Assembly: GCA_001421095.1 (NCBI GenBank)
Contig: LIIK01000008.1
Coordinates: 11,157-75,156 of the forward strand
Origin: Candidatus [Bacteroides] periocalifornicus
GTDB lineage: Bacteria; Bacteroidota; Bacteroidia; Bacteroidales; CAJPTX01
DNA: 64,000 bases
Reading direction: 5' to 3'
Shown here: positions 36,355 to 46,650 of the stretch, in pieces
Position numbering within the stretch: position 1 is the first letter of the stretch
How the letters are laid out: each line of letters opens with the position of its first letter
Translations under genes and position numbers: made by a program
Notes under the pieces: generated by a model
Databases searched by the model: none
Seen by the model: only the letters and a program-made list of their open reading frames with translations
What the model was told of the DNA's origin: nothing

Positions 36355-36981
36355 ATGGAAGATGGTAAGCCAACATCTGGCACAGAGGCACGAATAGTGC
36401 AGGAGGCGACGAGGCTCTTCACAGAGCGGGGCTATATTGCCACGAGCATGGCTGATATTGCTGCGGAGGTGGGAATCAATCGCACAGGGCTACATTACTA
36501 CTACCGGACAAAGGATAGAATGTTTCAGGCTGTATTCGGCAGCGTGGTGAAGCAGCTAATCCCCCAGATTCATGAAATCATCCTAGAGGTTAACAGCCCC
36601 GTGGAGGAGAGGGTCAGTAGGGTGATAGATGTCTATTACGGGCTTTTCAAGGCTAACCCGAGCCTGCCAATGTTCATGCTTCGGGAGATGCAACGAGATT
36701 TTGATAATCTGCTGAATGCGATCTACCGGATGCACCTTGAGCGCTACTGCACTGCGATAAGCCTAGGGCTACAGCGGGAAATGGACAGCGGCCATATACG
36801 GAAAGTACCCATCAGATTCCTGTTCATGACGTTCTATTCGCTGCTGACCATGCCCTTCATAACCAAGAATCTGTGCCAGTACGTTTGGCTGGAGGAGGGG
36901 GAAGCGTTTACTGATATGGTGGCTAAGTGGAAGCCATACGTGGTGGAGCAGATAAGGGCGCTGCTGGAGATACGGCAATAG
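36355..36981 (+). CDS. TetR-family transcriptional regulator
   Basis: This 208-residue repressor-type protein has an N-terminal TetR helix-turn-helix: IVQEATRLFTERGYIATSMADIAAEVGINRTGLHYYYRTKDRMFQAVF. The C-terminal all-helical part would bind an unknown ligand and dimerise. The ATG at 36355 is preferred; a GTG just before it is in frame. The nearest neighbour, 180 bp upstream on the same strand, is the activase-like gene, so it might regulate that or itself; no operator palindrome stands out. A strong terminator follows. Confidence 0.92.
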   Translation: MEDGKPTSGTEARIVQEATRLFTERGYIATSMADIAAEVGINRTGLHYYYRTKDRMFQAVFGSVVKQLIPQIHEIILEVNSPVEERVSRVIDVYYGLFKANPSLPMFMLREMQRDFDNLLNAIYRMHLERYCTAISLGLQREMDSGHIRKVPIRFLFMTFYSLLTMPFITKNLCQYVWLEEGEAFTDMVAKWKPYVVEQIRALLEIRQ

Positions 36982-36998
36982 CGCGCTGAGGCAGGGAA

Positions 36999-37037
36999 GA
37001 GAGCCGCCTAGACGAAGTCCAGGCGGCTCTCTTTTTT
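36999..37037 (+). terminator. Strong Rho-independent terminator after the TetR gene
   Basis: Perfect 11-bp arms GAGAGCCGCCT and AGGCGGCTCTC enclose an 11-base loop and are followed by six T, 18 bp after the stop. Confidence 0.92.
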
Positions 37038-37174
37038 ACGGCTTTTTGCCCCTTGTTTTCCCATTTTCAGCGGGCTTGTTCCCCTCCCATTCGCCCAGGA
37101 GATGGGTTTTAACCATGTTATCACCCATCGCCCTGCGAGGGAAAGCGGGAATGGCGTAATTCTGCCCTGGCGGG

Positions 37175-37310
37175 TCTTAGTAGCGACGTGGCGTGCCGCG
37201 TCGCGGCTTTACACCATCCGTGCTGCGGTTGTGGCGTATCCGCGTCGCGGCTTTACACCTTCCGCGCTGTGGTTAAAGCGTAATCCATCTTGCGGTTAAG
37301 CCATCCCACG
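37175..37310. repeat. Degenerate palindrome-derived array
   Basis: It starts TAGTAGCGACGTGGCGTGCC and continues with CGCGTCGCGGCTTTACACC twice, GTGCTGCGGTT and CGCGCTGTGGTT units. It lies just before the truncated InlB-repeat gene. Confidence 0.6.
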
Positions 37311-37392
37311 CGCCCTTTAGCCGCGCTTCGGGTTCATTAGCGTTTTCGGGAGATGGGGTAGATCCTTAAGATGTGAATGGGGGGCTGATAGG

Positions 37393-39231
37393 ATGTACGA
37401 TTTCAGCCTCCCAGTATTCGATAAGTGCACGCTACGCGCGAGGACGAGGTCGAAGAATCATCAGATGTGGACGGTGACCTTTATGGATGGCGACACGGAG
37501 TGGAAGAGCGTGCAGGTGGAGGATGGTGAACTCTGCGAGAAACCAACGCCAGACCCAGTGAGAGCGGGCTACACCTTTGAGTACTGGTGTAGCGATAGGG
37601 GAGATCCAGAGACATCGAAATTCCAGTTCAGAGTGCCCATACGGAAGAATCTGACACTCTGGGCACAGTGGAGGCGGGATCCCAAGGTAGTACTCCACAA
37701 GGTGATATTTGACACGCAGGAGGCTGGCAAGATCGACACCGTGGAGGTGGAGGACGGCAAGGCAGTGGCAGAGCCTACAGCACCAGTGAGGGCAGGGTAC
37801 GATTTCAAGGGTTGGTATACCGATGCGGGATGCACGATAAAGTACAACTTCAGCTCGGTGGTTACTGGCGATATCCACCTCTACGCCAAATGGGAGAGCA
37901 ATGGGAAACCGACGTTCAAGGTGACATTCCACAGCAATGGTGGTAGCGAAGTGCCAGCGCAGCAGGTGGAGGAAAACTGGAAGGTTCAGCGACCTAAGAA
38001 TCCTGTGTGGGCGAAGCACCAGTTTGCAGACTGGTATGAGGATGCGGGGCTCACGAAGCTCTACGATTTCGACGCGCAGGTAACAAAACCACTCGACCTC
38101 TACGCCAAATGGCTTTCGCTCTGTACGGTAAGCTACTCGCAACCCGAGCACGGAAGGATGGATGTGAGAAACGGCAACGACCCCGTAGCGAGCGGCAACG
38201 AGGTGCTGGAGGGCACTAAGCTCTCGGTAAGCCTACAGGCCGATGATGATTACAAGCCCAAAAGCCTGCTGGTGAACGGAAAGGAGCAGAAAATAGGTGA
38301 GGATATAGAGGTAAGGGAGGATGTGACCCTGGTGGCGGAATTCACCCTCGCGACCTATACGGTGACGTTTATCTACAACGATGGGGTAACGCAGAACTTA
38401 GACACTGTGGTGCCTATCTATACGATTCTCCAGCGGGGCGACGATCCTCAGCGGGAGGGGTATCGATTCAAGGATTGGTACATGGATCAGAATCTAGAAA
38501 CGCCCTACGATTACAGCCGGCCGGTGAAGAACGATCTTAAGCTCTACGCCAAGTGGGCGAAGCTCTGGACAGTAACCTTTGAGAGCAATGGGGGAAGCCC
38601 AGTGGATGCCCAGCAGGTGGAGGAAGGGCAAGCGGCTACCGAACCCCCAGCACCCACCAAGGGCGACGGGAGTGATTTTGGCGGTTGGTTTGAGGATGAA
38701 GGGCTGACGAAACCCTTCGTATTCACCACATCGATTACTGGCGATAAGAAGCTCTACGCCAAGTGGGATACCAACCGATGCACCATAACCTTCAATAGCA
38801 ATGGCGGTTCTACGGTGAAGGCTATCCAGGTACAGAAAGGTAAGCAGGCTAACGAGCCTACAGCACCTGTTCGGAGCGGTTACACTTTCGGGGGATGGTA
38901 TACCGATGCGGCCTGCACTAAGGCCTACGATTGGAATAATCCCGTAGTTGCCAACCTAACGCTCTACGCCAAGTGGCAGATGGCAACCCCCGTGGCGCAG
39001 CTGCCCGAGGTGGTGGTGGCTAACCCCATAGACGGAGAGCTACGGCTGCTGAATGCCGAAAGGGTAATACGCTATACGGTGTACACCCAGACTGGCGTAG
39101 CTATAGTGCAAGGACGCTCGGCGGGCGCTGGGTCTATAAGGATAGATGCTACGGATTGGCCCAGTGGGGGCTACCTAGTGCGGGTGGAAGGCGCAATGGG
39201 CGGAAGGACTATAAGGGTAGTGAAACAGTAA
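37393..39231 (+). pseudogene. InlB-repeat (Listeria-Bacteroides type) protein with T9SS tail, 5'-truncated
   Basis: The open frame (612 residues) has about six InlB B-type repeats of 70-75 residues. Each has a WTVTF...NGG...QVEEG...P..P.R.GY.F.GWY.D....YDF...V...L.LYAKW pattern. One divergent beta domain lies near residues 240-315, and a type A T9SS tail (VVANPIDGELRLLNAE to RTIRVVKQ) ends it. The first residues, MYDFSLPVFDKCTLRAR, are the end of a repeat unit rather than a protein start, and there is no signal peptide, so export is impossible as it stands. The frame stays open upstream for at least another 13 codons (GWGADR...). The missing 5' part was probably lost where the repeat array at 37175 now sits. 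If intact in relatives, it would be a surface adhesin. Confidence 0.75.
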
Positions 39232-39247
39232 GGATTGTTGGCAGCTT

Positions 39248-39273
39248 GCCCCCATCGGGTTACCGGTGGGGGC
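39248..39273 (+). terminator. Hairpin after the InlB-repeat gene
   Basis: GCCCCCATCGG pairs with CCGGTGGGGGC around a four-base loop, 16 bp after the stop. The poly-T tract is poor, so it may be a weak terminator. Confidence 0.5.
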
Positions 39274-39472
39274 CGTTGTCATGGTTTTGCTGTAGAATGG
39301 GGTGCGCTCGGGAAGAGTGGGCATTTTGCCCCATATTATGATGCGCACGCAGAGAGCATGCAATTTTGTCCCCATGCAGCTTAGTAGCGACATGGAGGCT
39401 CGTGTTGCGATTTGGCTTTTCAGCATTCTCATTACCATACAGTTCAGCAATTTTAATGGGATTTTTTAGCCG

Positions 39473-42400
39473 ATGAGATTTATCAAAACGATCTTTAGCC
39501 TTCTGCTTCTCGCGGCCTGCTGGGGAGGGGAGACCCTTGGGCAGAAGGTGAACTACCTCTACGCTGGGCATGATTCTACCGTGCTAGAGGTGGAATTTCC
39601 CTCTGTGCGCCTTGAACCCGTTGAGGTTCAGGGGCAGCGAAGCCTATTGCCCTATATGCCAGAGGGGATCTATAGGCAGGAGGCGGGTGATCCGGATTTG
39701 CCCAACTACGCCCTGCCGATGCTTATGCAGCCTGGGCAAACGGCTAGCGTTCGCATACTCTCTATGGAGCTGGACACCGTGCCGGGCGTACTGATTGCGC
39801 CTTCTAGAGGTATGCTAATACGGACTGTAGACCCTAGCACGGTGGTTAGAATCTTTGGCCCTAGCTATACGAACGATGGACTGTTCCCTACCCAGAGCGT
39901 AGAATTTGCCGCCCCCTATTGGCAGGGTACCAACTACGGGCGGAGTTTGCAGCTCTACCCCTTGCAGTACAATCCGGTGAAGCGGTAGCTCTTGGTTGCT
40001 AAAAGGATGCGGTTGGCTATTAGGGGTCTGGTAGATCCTAGCGAATTGTTCCCAGAGGAAGTACGGGCAGCAGCGAACTATTCGAATATCTATCCAGCAC
40101 TCTCTAAACTCCCGAAAGTCAGAGGTCAGAAGGTTGATCCCCAATACGAACTGATGGTGGTAGTGCCTGAGAGATACCGAGCCGCCATACAGCCTTTGGT
40201 GCTGTGGAAACGGCAGAGAGGGCTAGCTGTGAGCATCTGCAACTACGGCAAGGTGAATGGGGGCAGATAGTAAAGAGCCCCTCTACCCTGAAGCAGTATA
40301 TCCAGACGAGGTACGAGGCCTCCAGCTCGCGGCTACGCTACGTGCTGCTTGTGGGTGGACGGGAGGATATTCCACCGTTTACGAGGACGGGGATCTCAGA
40401 CCTAAGCTCTGGCGTACCCAATTCCGATAGCGATGTGGCCTACGGGCAGCTGCCAGGGCCAGACGGGAGGGAAGACCATGTGAATGAGGTTTACGTGGGG
40501 AGATTCTCGGTGCGTGGGATTCCAGAGCTAGAGTCCATGGTGAAGAAGGTTATAACCTACGAACGCGATCTGGATGCCAGCGATACGTGGCTATCCAATG
40601 GCCTTTCGATAGCCAGCAATGAGGGGACGAATGCGGGCGATAACGACGAAACTGATAGAGAGCACAGCCGGCTTATCCGCCAACATATGCTCTCGGGCGG
40701 TTACCAGCAGGTGGATACGCTTTTCGACTTGCCACGCCGTTCGGTGAAACCACAGGATGTTTTTGAGACTATCAACAGCGGGGTGGGGGTGATAACCTAT
40801 ATAGGGCATGGCGATGTGCGTTACTGGCAAACCTCTGGATTCACCGTTGGCCATATAGAGCAACAGCTTAGGAACACTAGGGCTTGGCCTTTTATATTCG
40901 ATGTAGCCTGCCTAAACGGTAAGATGGCAGAGGGACCCTGTTTTGCCGAGGCGTTCGCCAGGGCTAGCCGCGATGGTGAGCCTACGGGCGCATTGGCCAT
41001 AAACGGAAGTAGCGATAACCAACCGTGAGCACCACCCATGGCAGCCCAGGACGCTATGGTTGACTACCTTACAGGGTTTAGCCCTACCGATGGCATGCTA
41101 GAGCAGGAGCAACTCTCCTATGGTATGCTGGTAGCGCGGTCTGTGCAGGTGATGCTGGGCAAATACACGGGGCGGTACGGTGCAGTCACAGCCGATACGT
41201 GGAATACGTTTGGCGACCCCTCGGTGTATCTTCGCACGCAACCGCCTATCCCCATGCGGGCAGAGCTTACTAGAACCGTAAGGATGGGCGATACGCTGCT
41301 CAGTGTGCAGTGAGACACGGAGGGGGCACTCGCTGTGCTTACCTTTGAGCGTACAGGTGAAGATACAGCCTACCTTAGGGCGGTGGTAGACGGAGGACTG
41401 GCGCAGTTTCGGGTGAAAGCAATTAAAAAATCAGATCGGCTTACACTTACGGTTACAGCGCCCAATAGGCAAACGGTGGTTAGCACGCTCAATGTGGAAG
41501 AGGCCAATGCTTTCAGCCTTCGTTCAGTGGTGTGAAGCTAAAGACTGCTGTAGGGGAAGAGGGAATCTCAATGAAGGGTGGCGATAGTCGAGAGCTTTCG
41601 GGCGAGTTGTGCAGCTCGGGATCTGCATTGCCCAGTGGGTCAGTATCGTTGGAGTGTGTATTGGAACCGAGTACCTTGGGAACGGTAGCTGTGGAGCTGC
41701 CCGATGTGAAGGTTGCTGCTTTAGGGCAGTGTACGGGTAGGCAAAATCTGGCCAAGGTCACGCTGAAGGCGGAGATACCAGAGGGTACACAGGGTACTCT
41801 GCGGCTTAAGGCTAAGGTGGGCGATGTGGTGGTGGGTGACTATAGCCAGCTCTTCCGAATGGGGACGTGGCGTATGGTAATAGACAGCCTCTCCATTGCA
41901 GCGAGTTCAAACGGTGGTAGCGTGCTGGTACCAGGCGAAAAGCTCACGCTTCAGGTGGCATTGAGGAATGTAGGGGGGCTCGATGTGGAGAATTACCAGC
42001 TGATGCTTTCCTACCCAGATTTTCCAGAATTCACCCCAAAAGAGTTCAAGCGCACATTGCTCCCTGTTGGAGCAAAGAGCTGATTCCGTCTAGATGTACA
42101 GCTGCCAGAGCAAGCCAAGAACAGAAACTTCACGGTGCTTCGGGCAACGGTCCTGGTGGCGGGCAAAGAGGTGACCGTTACCGAGCTCCCCATCCCGCTT
42201 AAAGAGCGTTACATCGCGCAAGCCCTCTTTACGGGTTACCCACTTGCGAATGGGGATGCTAAGTACCAGAAAACAAGGATTATTATACCCCGTGAAACAT
42301 TTAAGGCTGGGCAGTATACGGGGATTAGAATCCCGGTGTACGCTTACGGTTTGCAACAGCAGGGTGCGTGGAACGCCACGGCAACACTAGAACCTACGCT

Positions 42401-43425
42401 GGCTACCACCATGTCTGATTTGCCCAAAAGCGTACTGGATACGACCACTTGGCCTAGTGCTACCCTGCCCGTAACCTACGATTCGGCCTCCCATTCGCTC
42501 GTTCTGCCTACCAATGTTGTGAAGATGTCGGGCGATAAGAACCTCCTGCTTACCATCTACTACCGCGGTGGTCAGCAGCAGGGGTATGGGGTAAAGCCCG
42601 CCCAAAAGGGGTACGGCATGGTGGATGTAGCCCAATTGCATGGTGGAGGGGACGCCGAGGTCTATAATCCGGTATTCCCCCCCCCGCGCAGAGCTGATAG
42701 AGGCTAGGAGGGCGAAGGTCACTCTCGCCTTTCACCCGGTAGACGGAGGTAAGCCCGAGGCTCTACGGGTGCGATTCAATGGCGAACTCCTCGCAGTCAA
42801 CCAGCAGGCTACAGCATATGCCAATGTGCTTGAGGGGGACTATACCCTACAGTTCAGCACAGACAATTACCTCGATAGCACGGTGGCAGTGAGCGTTCGG
42901 GGGACGGAGTCCTCCCATGCAATACCGCTCCTAGCACCACACGCTGCGCCAGTAACCATCTGGGTTACCAACAAGCAGGGGGCAAGCCTAGATGGCGCCG
43001 CGGCAGAGGTGGGAGGAGTAACAGCGCAACCAGATGATGATGGTGTATTCCATTTTAGCTTTAGGCCAGGGATATACCCCCTTGCAGTTAGTGCGCCAGG
43101 ATTCTCGGCCATGAATTACGATATTGTGGTTACGAAGTCAGGGTTCAACGGTAAATACGCTCTTTCGGCAGATCTTAGTCCAGTAGATGAACCCGAGGGT
43201 ATACGTCTACACCCCAATCCGGCCGGTTCGTACCTAGAGATGCAGCTTCCAGAGGGCGTGGAACGATTGCAGGTGCTGGCTTCTACTGGAGTTGAGATGC
43301 TTGAGGTGCAGGTTAGCGAGCAAAAGGTCAGGATAGATGTGCGCGCCCTTCCAGCAGGGGGCTATATTGTTAGGGCTGTAGGGAAGGGGAGGGCGCCCGT
43401 ATTGGCACGCTTTGTTAAGCTGTAG
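39473..43425 (+). pseudogene. Gingipain-like C25 cysteine protease gene, inactivated at seven places
   Basis: Joined across breaks, the product would be about 1300 residues: a signal peptide (MRFIKTIFSLLLLAACWGG), a propeptide, a C25 catalytic domain, beta-domains and a type A T9SS tail (HPNPAGSYLEMQLPEG to ARFVKL). The catalytic His is in YIGHGDVRYW (codon at 40807) and the Cys in FDVACLNGKM (codon at 40909), so both active residues remain. Breaks are: TAG at 39986; a frameshift near 40257 in a G run; TGA at 41026 where W is expected (NQP*APPM); TGA at 41311; a frameshift near 41530; TGA at 42081; and a frameshift at a run of nine C (42677-42685). The intact ancestor would have been a secreted protease, as in Porphyromonas, next to a HmuY-type haem lipoprotein. 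Confidence 0.85.
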
Positions 43426-43454
43426 GTGATTTTGCGGGTAAGATAGGTAAGATA

Positions 43455-44210
43455 ATGGTGCGTAATCAGCGGAATGTGTGGATTCTTATGCTAGCTGCGA
43501 TGTCGCTTCTGACTGTGCCGCTCGGCTGTACGAAAGAGCCGATTAAGCCCATTGAGAATCCTGACAGAGTCGACACCGTTCCAAATCCCAAGCCAGATAC
43601 CATTCCAGACCCCAAGCCACAACCCGAACCGTCGCCAGTGCCAGGCAAATACCCCGCTGTCGATAGTATCATGGTGGATGCCTACCATTTCGATAGTTGG
43701 GTCTACATCTCCCTCGAGAAGAGGGGCAATGCTCGCGTATTGGGGAAGGGGAGCATGACTGTGGATGGCGAACGGCGAGTGGTGGAGGAGCTTTCTTGGA
43801 GAGAGCGTGATGATTGGGATGTGGCGCTCCACCTTACCGACTGGCGCACCAATGGCGGTACATCGGGAAAAGGGCAGTGCGCAGTGGCCAGAACCGAGGA
43901 GAAGGACTTTGCTAAAGTTACCGAGGTACCAGCACCGTCGGCATTCATAGCCGATGATTCTATACAGGTGCACTATGCGCATAAGCTGGATAAGATTACC
44001 ACCTTTGGCAATGCGCTACTGTCTGATGTTGTGACCATGGTGCACCAAGGGGGCGGTCCTCCAATATTCTCCATTCTCCCGAAAGTTTTAGTGCTTCGCA
44101 CAGCCAAGGGGCGATACCTCAAGCTGCAGGTAACGGGCTACATGGATATGGCAGCGAGTAAATATCTGCAAATCTCATTCAGATACCAAGAGCTAAAGCC
44201 GCAGCCATAG
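43455..44210 (+). CDS. HmuY-like haem-binding lipoprotein
   Basis: This 251-residue lipoprotein has a signal peptide with lipobox VPLGC (lipidated Cys25), then a Pro/Asp/Asn-rich tether of about 45 residues. Its globular domain follows the HmuY pattern: FDSWVYISLEKRG, DDWDVALHLTDWRTNGGTSGKGQCA near the middle, and KVLVLRTAKGRYLKLQVTGYMD at the end. HmuY proteins strip haem from host haemoproteins and pass it to a TonB receptor; in Porphyromonas they work with gingipains. Here it is intact and starts 29 bp after the wrecked C25 protease gene, but no HmuR receptor is adjacent. Haem ligands cannot be fixed without structural alignment. A strong terminator follows. Confidence 0.82.
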   Translation: MVRNQRNVWILMLAAMSLLTVPLGCTKEPIKPIENPDRVDTVPNPKPDTIPDPKPQPEPSPVPGKYPAVDSIMVDAYHFDSWVYISLEKRGNARVLGKGSMTVDGERRVVEELSWRERDDWDVALHLTDWRTNGGTSGKGQCAVARTEEKDFAKVTEVPAPSAFIADDSIQVHYAHKLDKITTFGNALLSDVVTMVHQGGGPPIFSILPKVLVLRTAKGRYLKLQVTGYMDMAASKYLQISFRYQELKPQP

Positions 44211-44239
44211 TTCGTGTGCATAGCGGTGCTACCCAGTGA

Positions 44240-44267
44240 AGACCCACCCGAGAGGGTGGGTCTTTTT
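44240..44267 (+). terminator. Rho-independent terminator after the HmuY-like gene
   Basis: AGACCCACCC and GGGTGGGTCT form a perfect ten-pair stem with a GAGA tetraloop and a T run, 30 bp after the stop. Confidence 0.93.
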
Positions 44268-44301
44268 ATGCCGTTTTGCCAGTTATTCCCCATCTTCTTG
44301 C

Positions 44302-44309
44302 TACCTTTG
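44302..44309 (+). promoter_or_regulatory. -7 promoter element TACCTTTG for the YeiH-type gene
   Basis: This is an exact match, 44 bp before ATG 44354. A TTTG at 44275-44278 is 23 bp upstream, slightly far for a -33 box. Confidence 0.65.
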
Positions 44310-44353
44310 CCCCGTTTACCGAGAAATCAATATTAGAACATCAGGTTTATTCT

Positions 44354-45406
44354 ATGAAAAGATCGCAAGTAGCCCCCTTTTTTCTTGCCATTGCCCTGGT
44401 GGCGGCATTCACCTTTGCGGCGTACGGTATAGCTGGCATTCGTGTGGTCAAGGAGCTTTCGCTCAGCCCTATGGTTATAGGCATTGTGCTGGGGATGCTC
44501 TTTGGCAATACTCTGCTGCCCTATGTGCTGGGTTCGTGGGAGCTTAAAGGGGGATTCAAATTCTGCAGCAAGACCCTCCTGCGCACCGCTATCGTATTCT
44601 ACGGATTCCGCCTCACGGTGGGCAATGTGATGGAGATAGGGGTGCCGGGTATCGTTATCGATATCATAGTGGTGACCACGGTGCTGCTGCTGGGTACGTG
44701 GCTAGGGCGGCGGTTGGGGCTTGATAGCGATTTGGCCATACTCACCTCATCGGGCAGCGCGATATGCGGGGCAGCTGCGGTGCTGGGTACAGAGCCCGTG
44801 GTGCGCGCCAAACCCTACCAGACGGCAATAGCTGTGACAACGGTGGTGCTCTTCGGTACCATTGCCATGTTCCTCTACCCTGCGCTCTACAGGGCGGGAG
44901 TGTTCGACCTTAACCCTACGCAGATGGCGCTCTACACCGGGAGCACCCTCCATGAGGTAGCCCATGTGGTGGGGGCAGGCAACGCAATGAACGATGTGGT
45001 AATAGCAAACAATGCGGTGATTACCAAAATGATCCGTGTTATACTGCTTGCCCCATTCCTCATAATTCTGGGCTTAATACTGCAGCGTACTCGCCGTGGG
45101 AAACCCGAATTTGAGGGTAATGCGGGTGGAGCCTGGTGGCGAAGATTCCCCTGGTTTGCCATTGGTTTCCTGCTGGTTATCTGCTTCAACTCCTTCGACC
45201 TCTTGCCGCATTCTGCCGTGGGTATGATCAATAAGCTCGATAATTTTGCGCTGGCTATGGCCATGACGGCCTTGGGTATCGATGCCGACTTCCGCAAGTT
45301 CAAGGAGGCGGGTTTTCGGCCATTCCTGCTGGCGCTTATCCTTTTCGGCTGGCTCATCGGTGTCGGCTACCTGTTGGCCAAGTATTTAGCGCCCGCATTG
45401 GCCTAG
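44354..45406 (+). CDS. yeiH: YeiH-family putative sulfate/anion exporter
   Basis: This 350-residue polytopic inner-membrane protein of the YeiH (UPF0324) family has about ten hydrophobic segments. Signature stretches are SPMVIGIVLGMLFGN, SKTLLRTAIVFYGFRLT, LTSSGSAICGAAAV and TGSTLHEVAHVVGAG. Members are annotated as putative sulfate exporters, largely from genetic context; direct proof is limited. ATG 44354 was chosen because the upstream in-frame start would lie before the promoter. The era gene follows 25 bp after the stop, so the two may be co-transcribed. Confidence 0.88.
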   Translation: MKRSQVAPFFLAIALVAAFTFAAYGIAGIRVVKELSLSPMVIGIVLGMLFGNTLLPYVLGSWELKGGFKFCSKTLLRTAIVFYGFRLTVGNVMEIGVPGIVIDIIVVTTVLLLGTWLGRRLGLDSDLAILTSSGSAICGAAAVLGTEPVVRAKPYQTAIAVTTVVLFGTIAMFLYPALYRAGVFDLNPTQMALYTGSTLHEVAHVVGAGNAMNDVVIANNAVITKMIRVILLAPFLIILGLILQRTRRGKPEFEGNAGGAWWRRFPWFAIGFLLVICFNSFDLLPHSAVGMINKLDNFALAMAMTALGIDADFRKFKEAGFRPFLLALILFGWLIGVGYLLAKYLAPALA

Positions 45407-45430
45407 TTTCATCCAAACCATCCATTCGCC

Positions 45431-46309
45431 ATGCACAAGTCAGGTTTTGTCAGCATTCTCGGGAATCCCAACGTTGGGAAATCCACACTTATGAATCGTC
45501 TGGTAGGCGAGCGGCTGTCCATAGTCACCAGCAAGGCGCAGACTACCCGCCATCGAATTTTTGGCATTGTCGATACCCCAGACTACCAGATTGTTTACTC
45601 CGACACCCCAGGTATATTGGCGCCAGCCTACGAGCTACAGCGCACCATGCTGAAGGCGGTGGAGCAGACCCTGGAGGATTCCGATTTCCTGCTCTACATA
45701 ACCGACGTGGTGGAGAATCCGGCCAAGCACGCCGAGTTTTTCGCCACCATAGCCAAGAGTCCCATCCCAAAGCTGGTGCTTATCAATAAGATCGATCTTA
45801 CCGATCAGCATACGCTAGAGGGACTCGTTGCCCAGTGGGCAGAGAGGTTGCCCGGGGCTGAGGTGCTCCCCATATCGGCCCTGCATAGCTTTGGCGTGGA
45901 GCTTATCCAGCCGAAGATCATTTCGCTCCTACCCGAGGGTGAAAAGTACTTCCCCCCCGATACGCTGACCGACAGACCAGTGCGTTTCTTCGTTACGGAG
46001 ATCATCCGAGAGAAGATCCTGCTCTACACCCATCAGGAGGTGCCCTACTCGGTAGAGATCTCGGTGAGCGACTACCGCGAAGAGCGTGGTATCGACCGTA
46101 TAGAGGCGGTGATATACGTTGCCCGCGATTCACAGCGGGGCATCCTCATCGGGCACGGGGGGCGCATGCTCAAGCGCATTGGCATAGAGGCCCGCAAGGA
46201 TCTGGAGCGATTCCTCCAGAAGCACGTCTACCTTGGCCTCACGGTTCAGGTGGCCGATAACTGGCGCGACGACCCAGACCAGCTCAAGCGATTCGGGTAT
46301 ACGGAGTAG
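45431..46309 (+). CDS. era: GTPase Era
   Basis: This 292-residue GTPase assists maturation of 16S rRNA in the small ribosomal subunit. The GTP-binding motifs are clear: G1 GNPNVGKST (residues 11-19), G2 around KAQTTRHRI, G3 DTPG, and G4 NKID. The C-terminal KH domain carries GHGGRMLKRIG for binding the 3' end of 16S rRNA. Length and order are normal. It is preceded closely by the YeiH-type gene and followed by a terminator. It is a conserved chromosomal gene and marks the left border of the RiPP island. Confidence 0.97.
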   Translation: MHKSGFVSILGNPNVGKSTLMNRLVGERLSIVTSKAQTTRHRIFGIVDTPDYQIVYSDTPGILAPAYELQRTMLKAVEQTLEDSDFLLYITDVVENPAKHAEFFATIAKSPIPKLVLINKIDLTDQHTLEGLVAQWAERLPGAEVLPISALHSFGVELIQPKIISLLPEGEKYFPPDTLTDRPVRFFVTEIIREKILLYTHQEVPYSVEISVSDYREERGIDRIEAVIYVARDSQRGILIGHGGRMLKRIGIEARKDLERFLQKHVYLGLTVQVADNWRDDPDQLKRFGYTE

Positions 46310-46335
46310 GGCGGAATACCGCAAAATCTGATTCA

Positions 46336-46372
46336 ACGGGCGATGCGAAGAGCATCGTCCGTTTTTTTTTTT
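46336..46372 (+). terminator. Rho-independent terminator after era
   Basis: ACGGGCGATGC pairs with GCATCGTCCGT (one G-T pair) around a short GAAGA loop, followed by eleven T. Confidence 0.93.
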
Positions 46373-46377
46373 GCAAT

Positions 46378-46600
46378 TTATTGATGTCTGGTAAAACTTA
46401 ATGGGGGTTACGAAATCTCCTAAGAATATAGTCAAAATCTTCAAAAATAGGCTTATAAAGGCCTAACAAGCAAGAAATACCCAGATAATAGCAATTTGTA
46501 TAATCTGTCTAAAAGATTGCCTCTGTATTAAAATTGGCTATAACTATAAGATTTTTATCTATTTGCAGTAATCGTATGTATTTTTAGCGGACAGCAATAA
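46378..46600 (+). mobile_element. MITE-like element, family 2, left copy (223 bp)
   Basis: It starts TTATTGATGTCTGGTAAAAC and ends TTTTTAGCGGACAGCAATAA, so its own ends are inverted repeats. Its whole length is homologous, in inverted orientation, to 51919-52148 (shared phrases GGTTACGAAATCTCCTA, TATAGTCAA, AGGCTTATA, CTATAACTATAAGATT). It is AT-rich with no open frame of note. It begins directly after the T tract of the era terminator. Confidence 0.8.
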
Positions 46601-46650
46601 AAAAAGATTGAACCCATTACGAAACTTTTGCAGGGGGGCATCGTGCCAAA
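46601..46650 (-). repeat. Truncated family-1 MITE end next to the family-2 element
   Basis: AGATTGAACCCATTACG and AACTTTTGCAGGGGG match the TIR-proximal end of the family-1 element. The rest of that element is missing at the border with the family-2 copy, which suggests the family-2 element landed in or recombined with it. Confidence 0.55.

Noticed and set aside
39473..43425. Use of TGA as a tryptophan or selenocysteine codon in the protease gene
   Set aside because: Intact genes nearby use TGG for Trp and end at TGA (10588-10590, 24202-24204), and the same gene has a TAG and frameshifts, so simple decay explains the stops.
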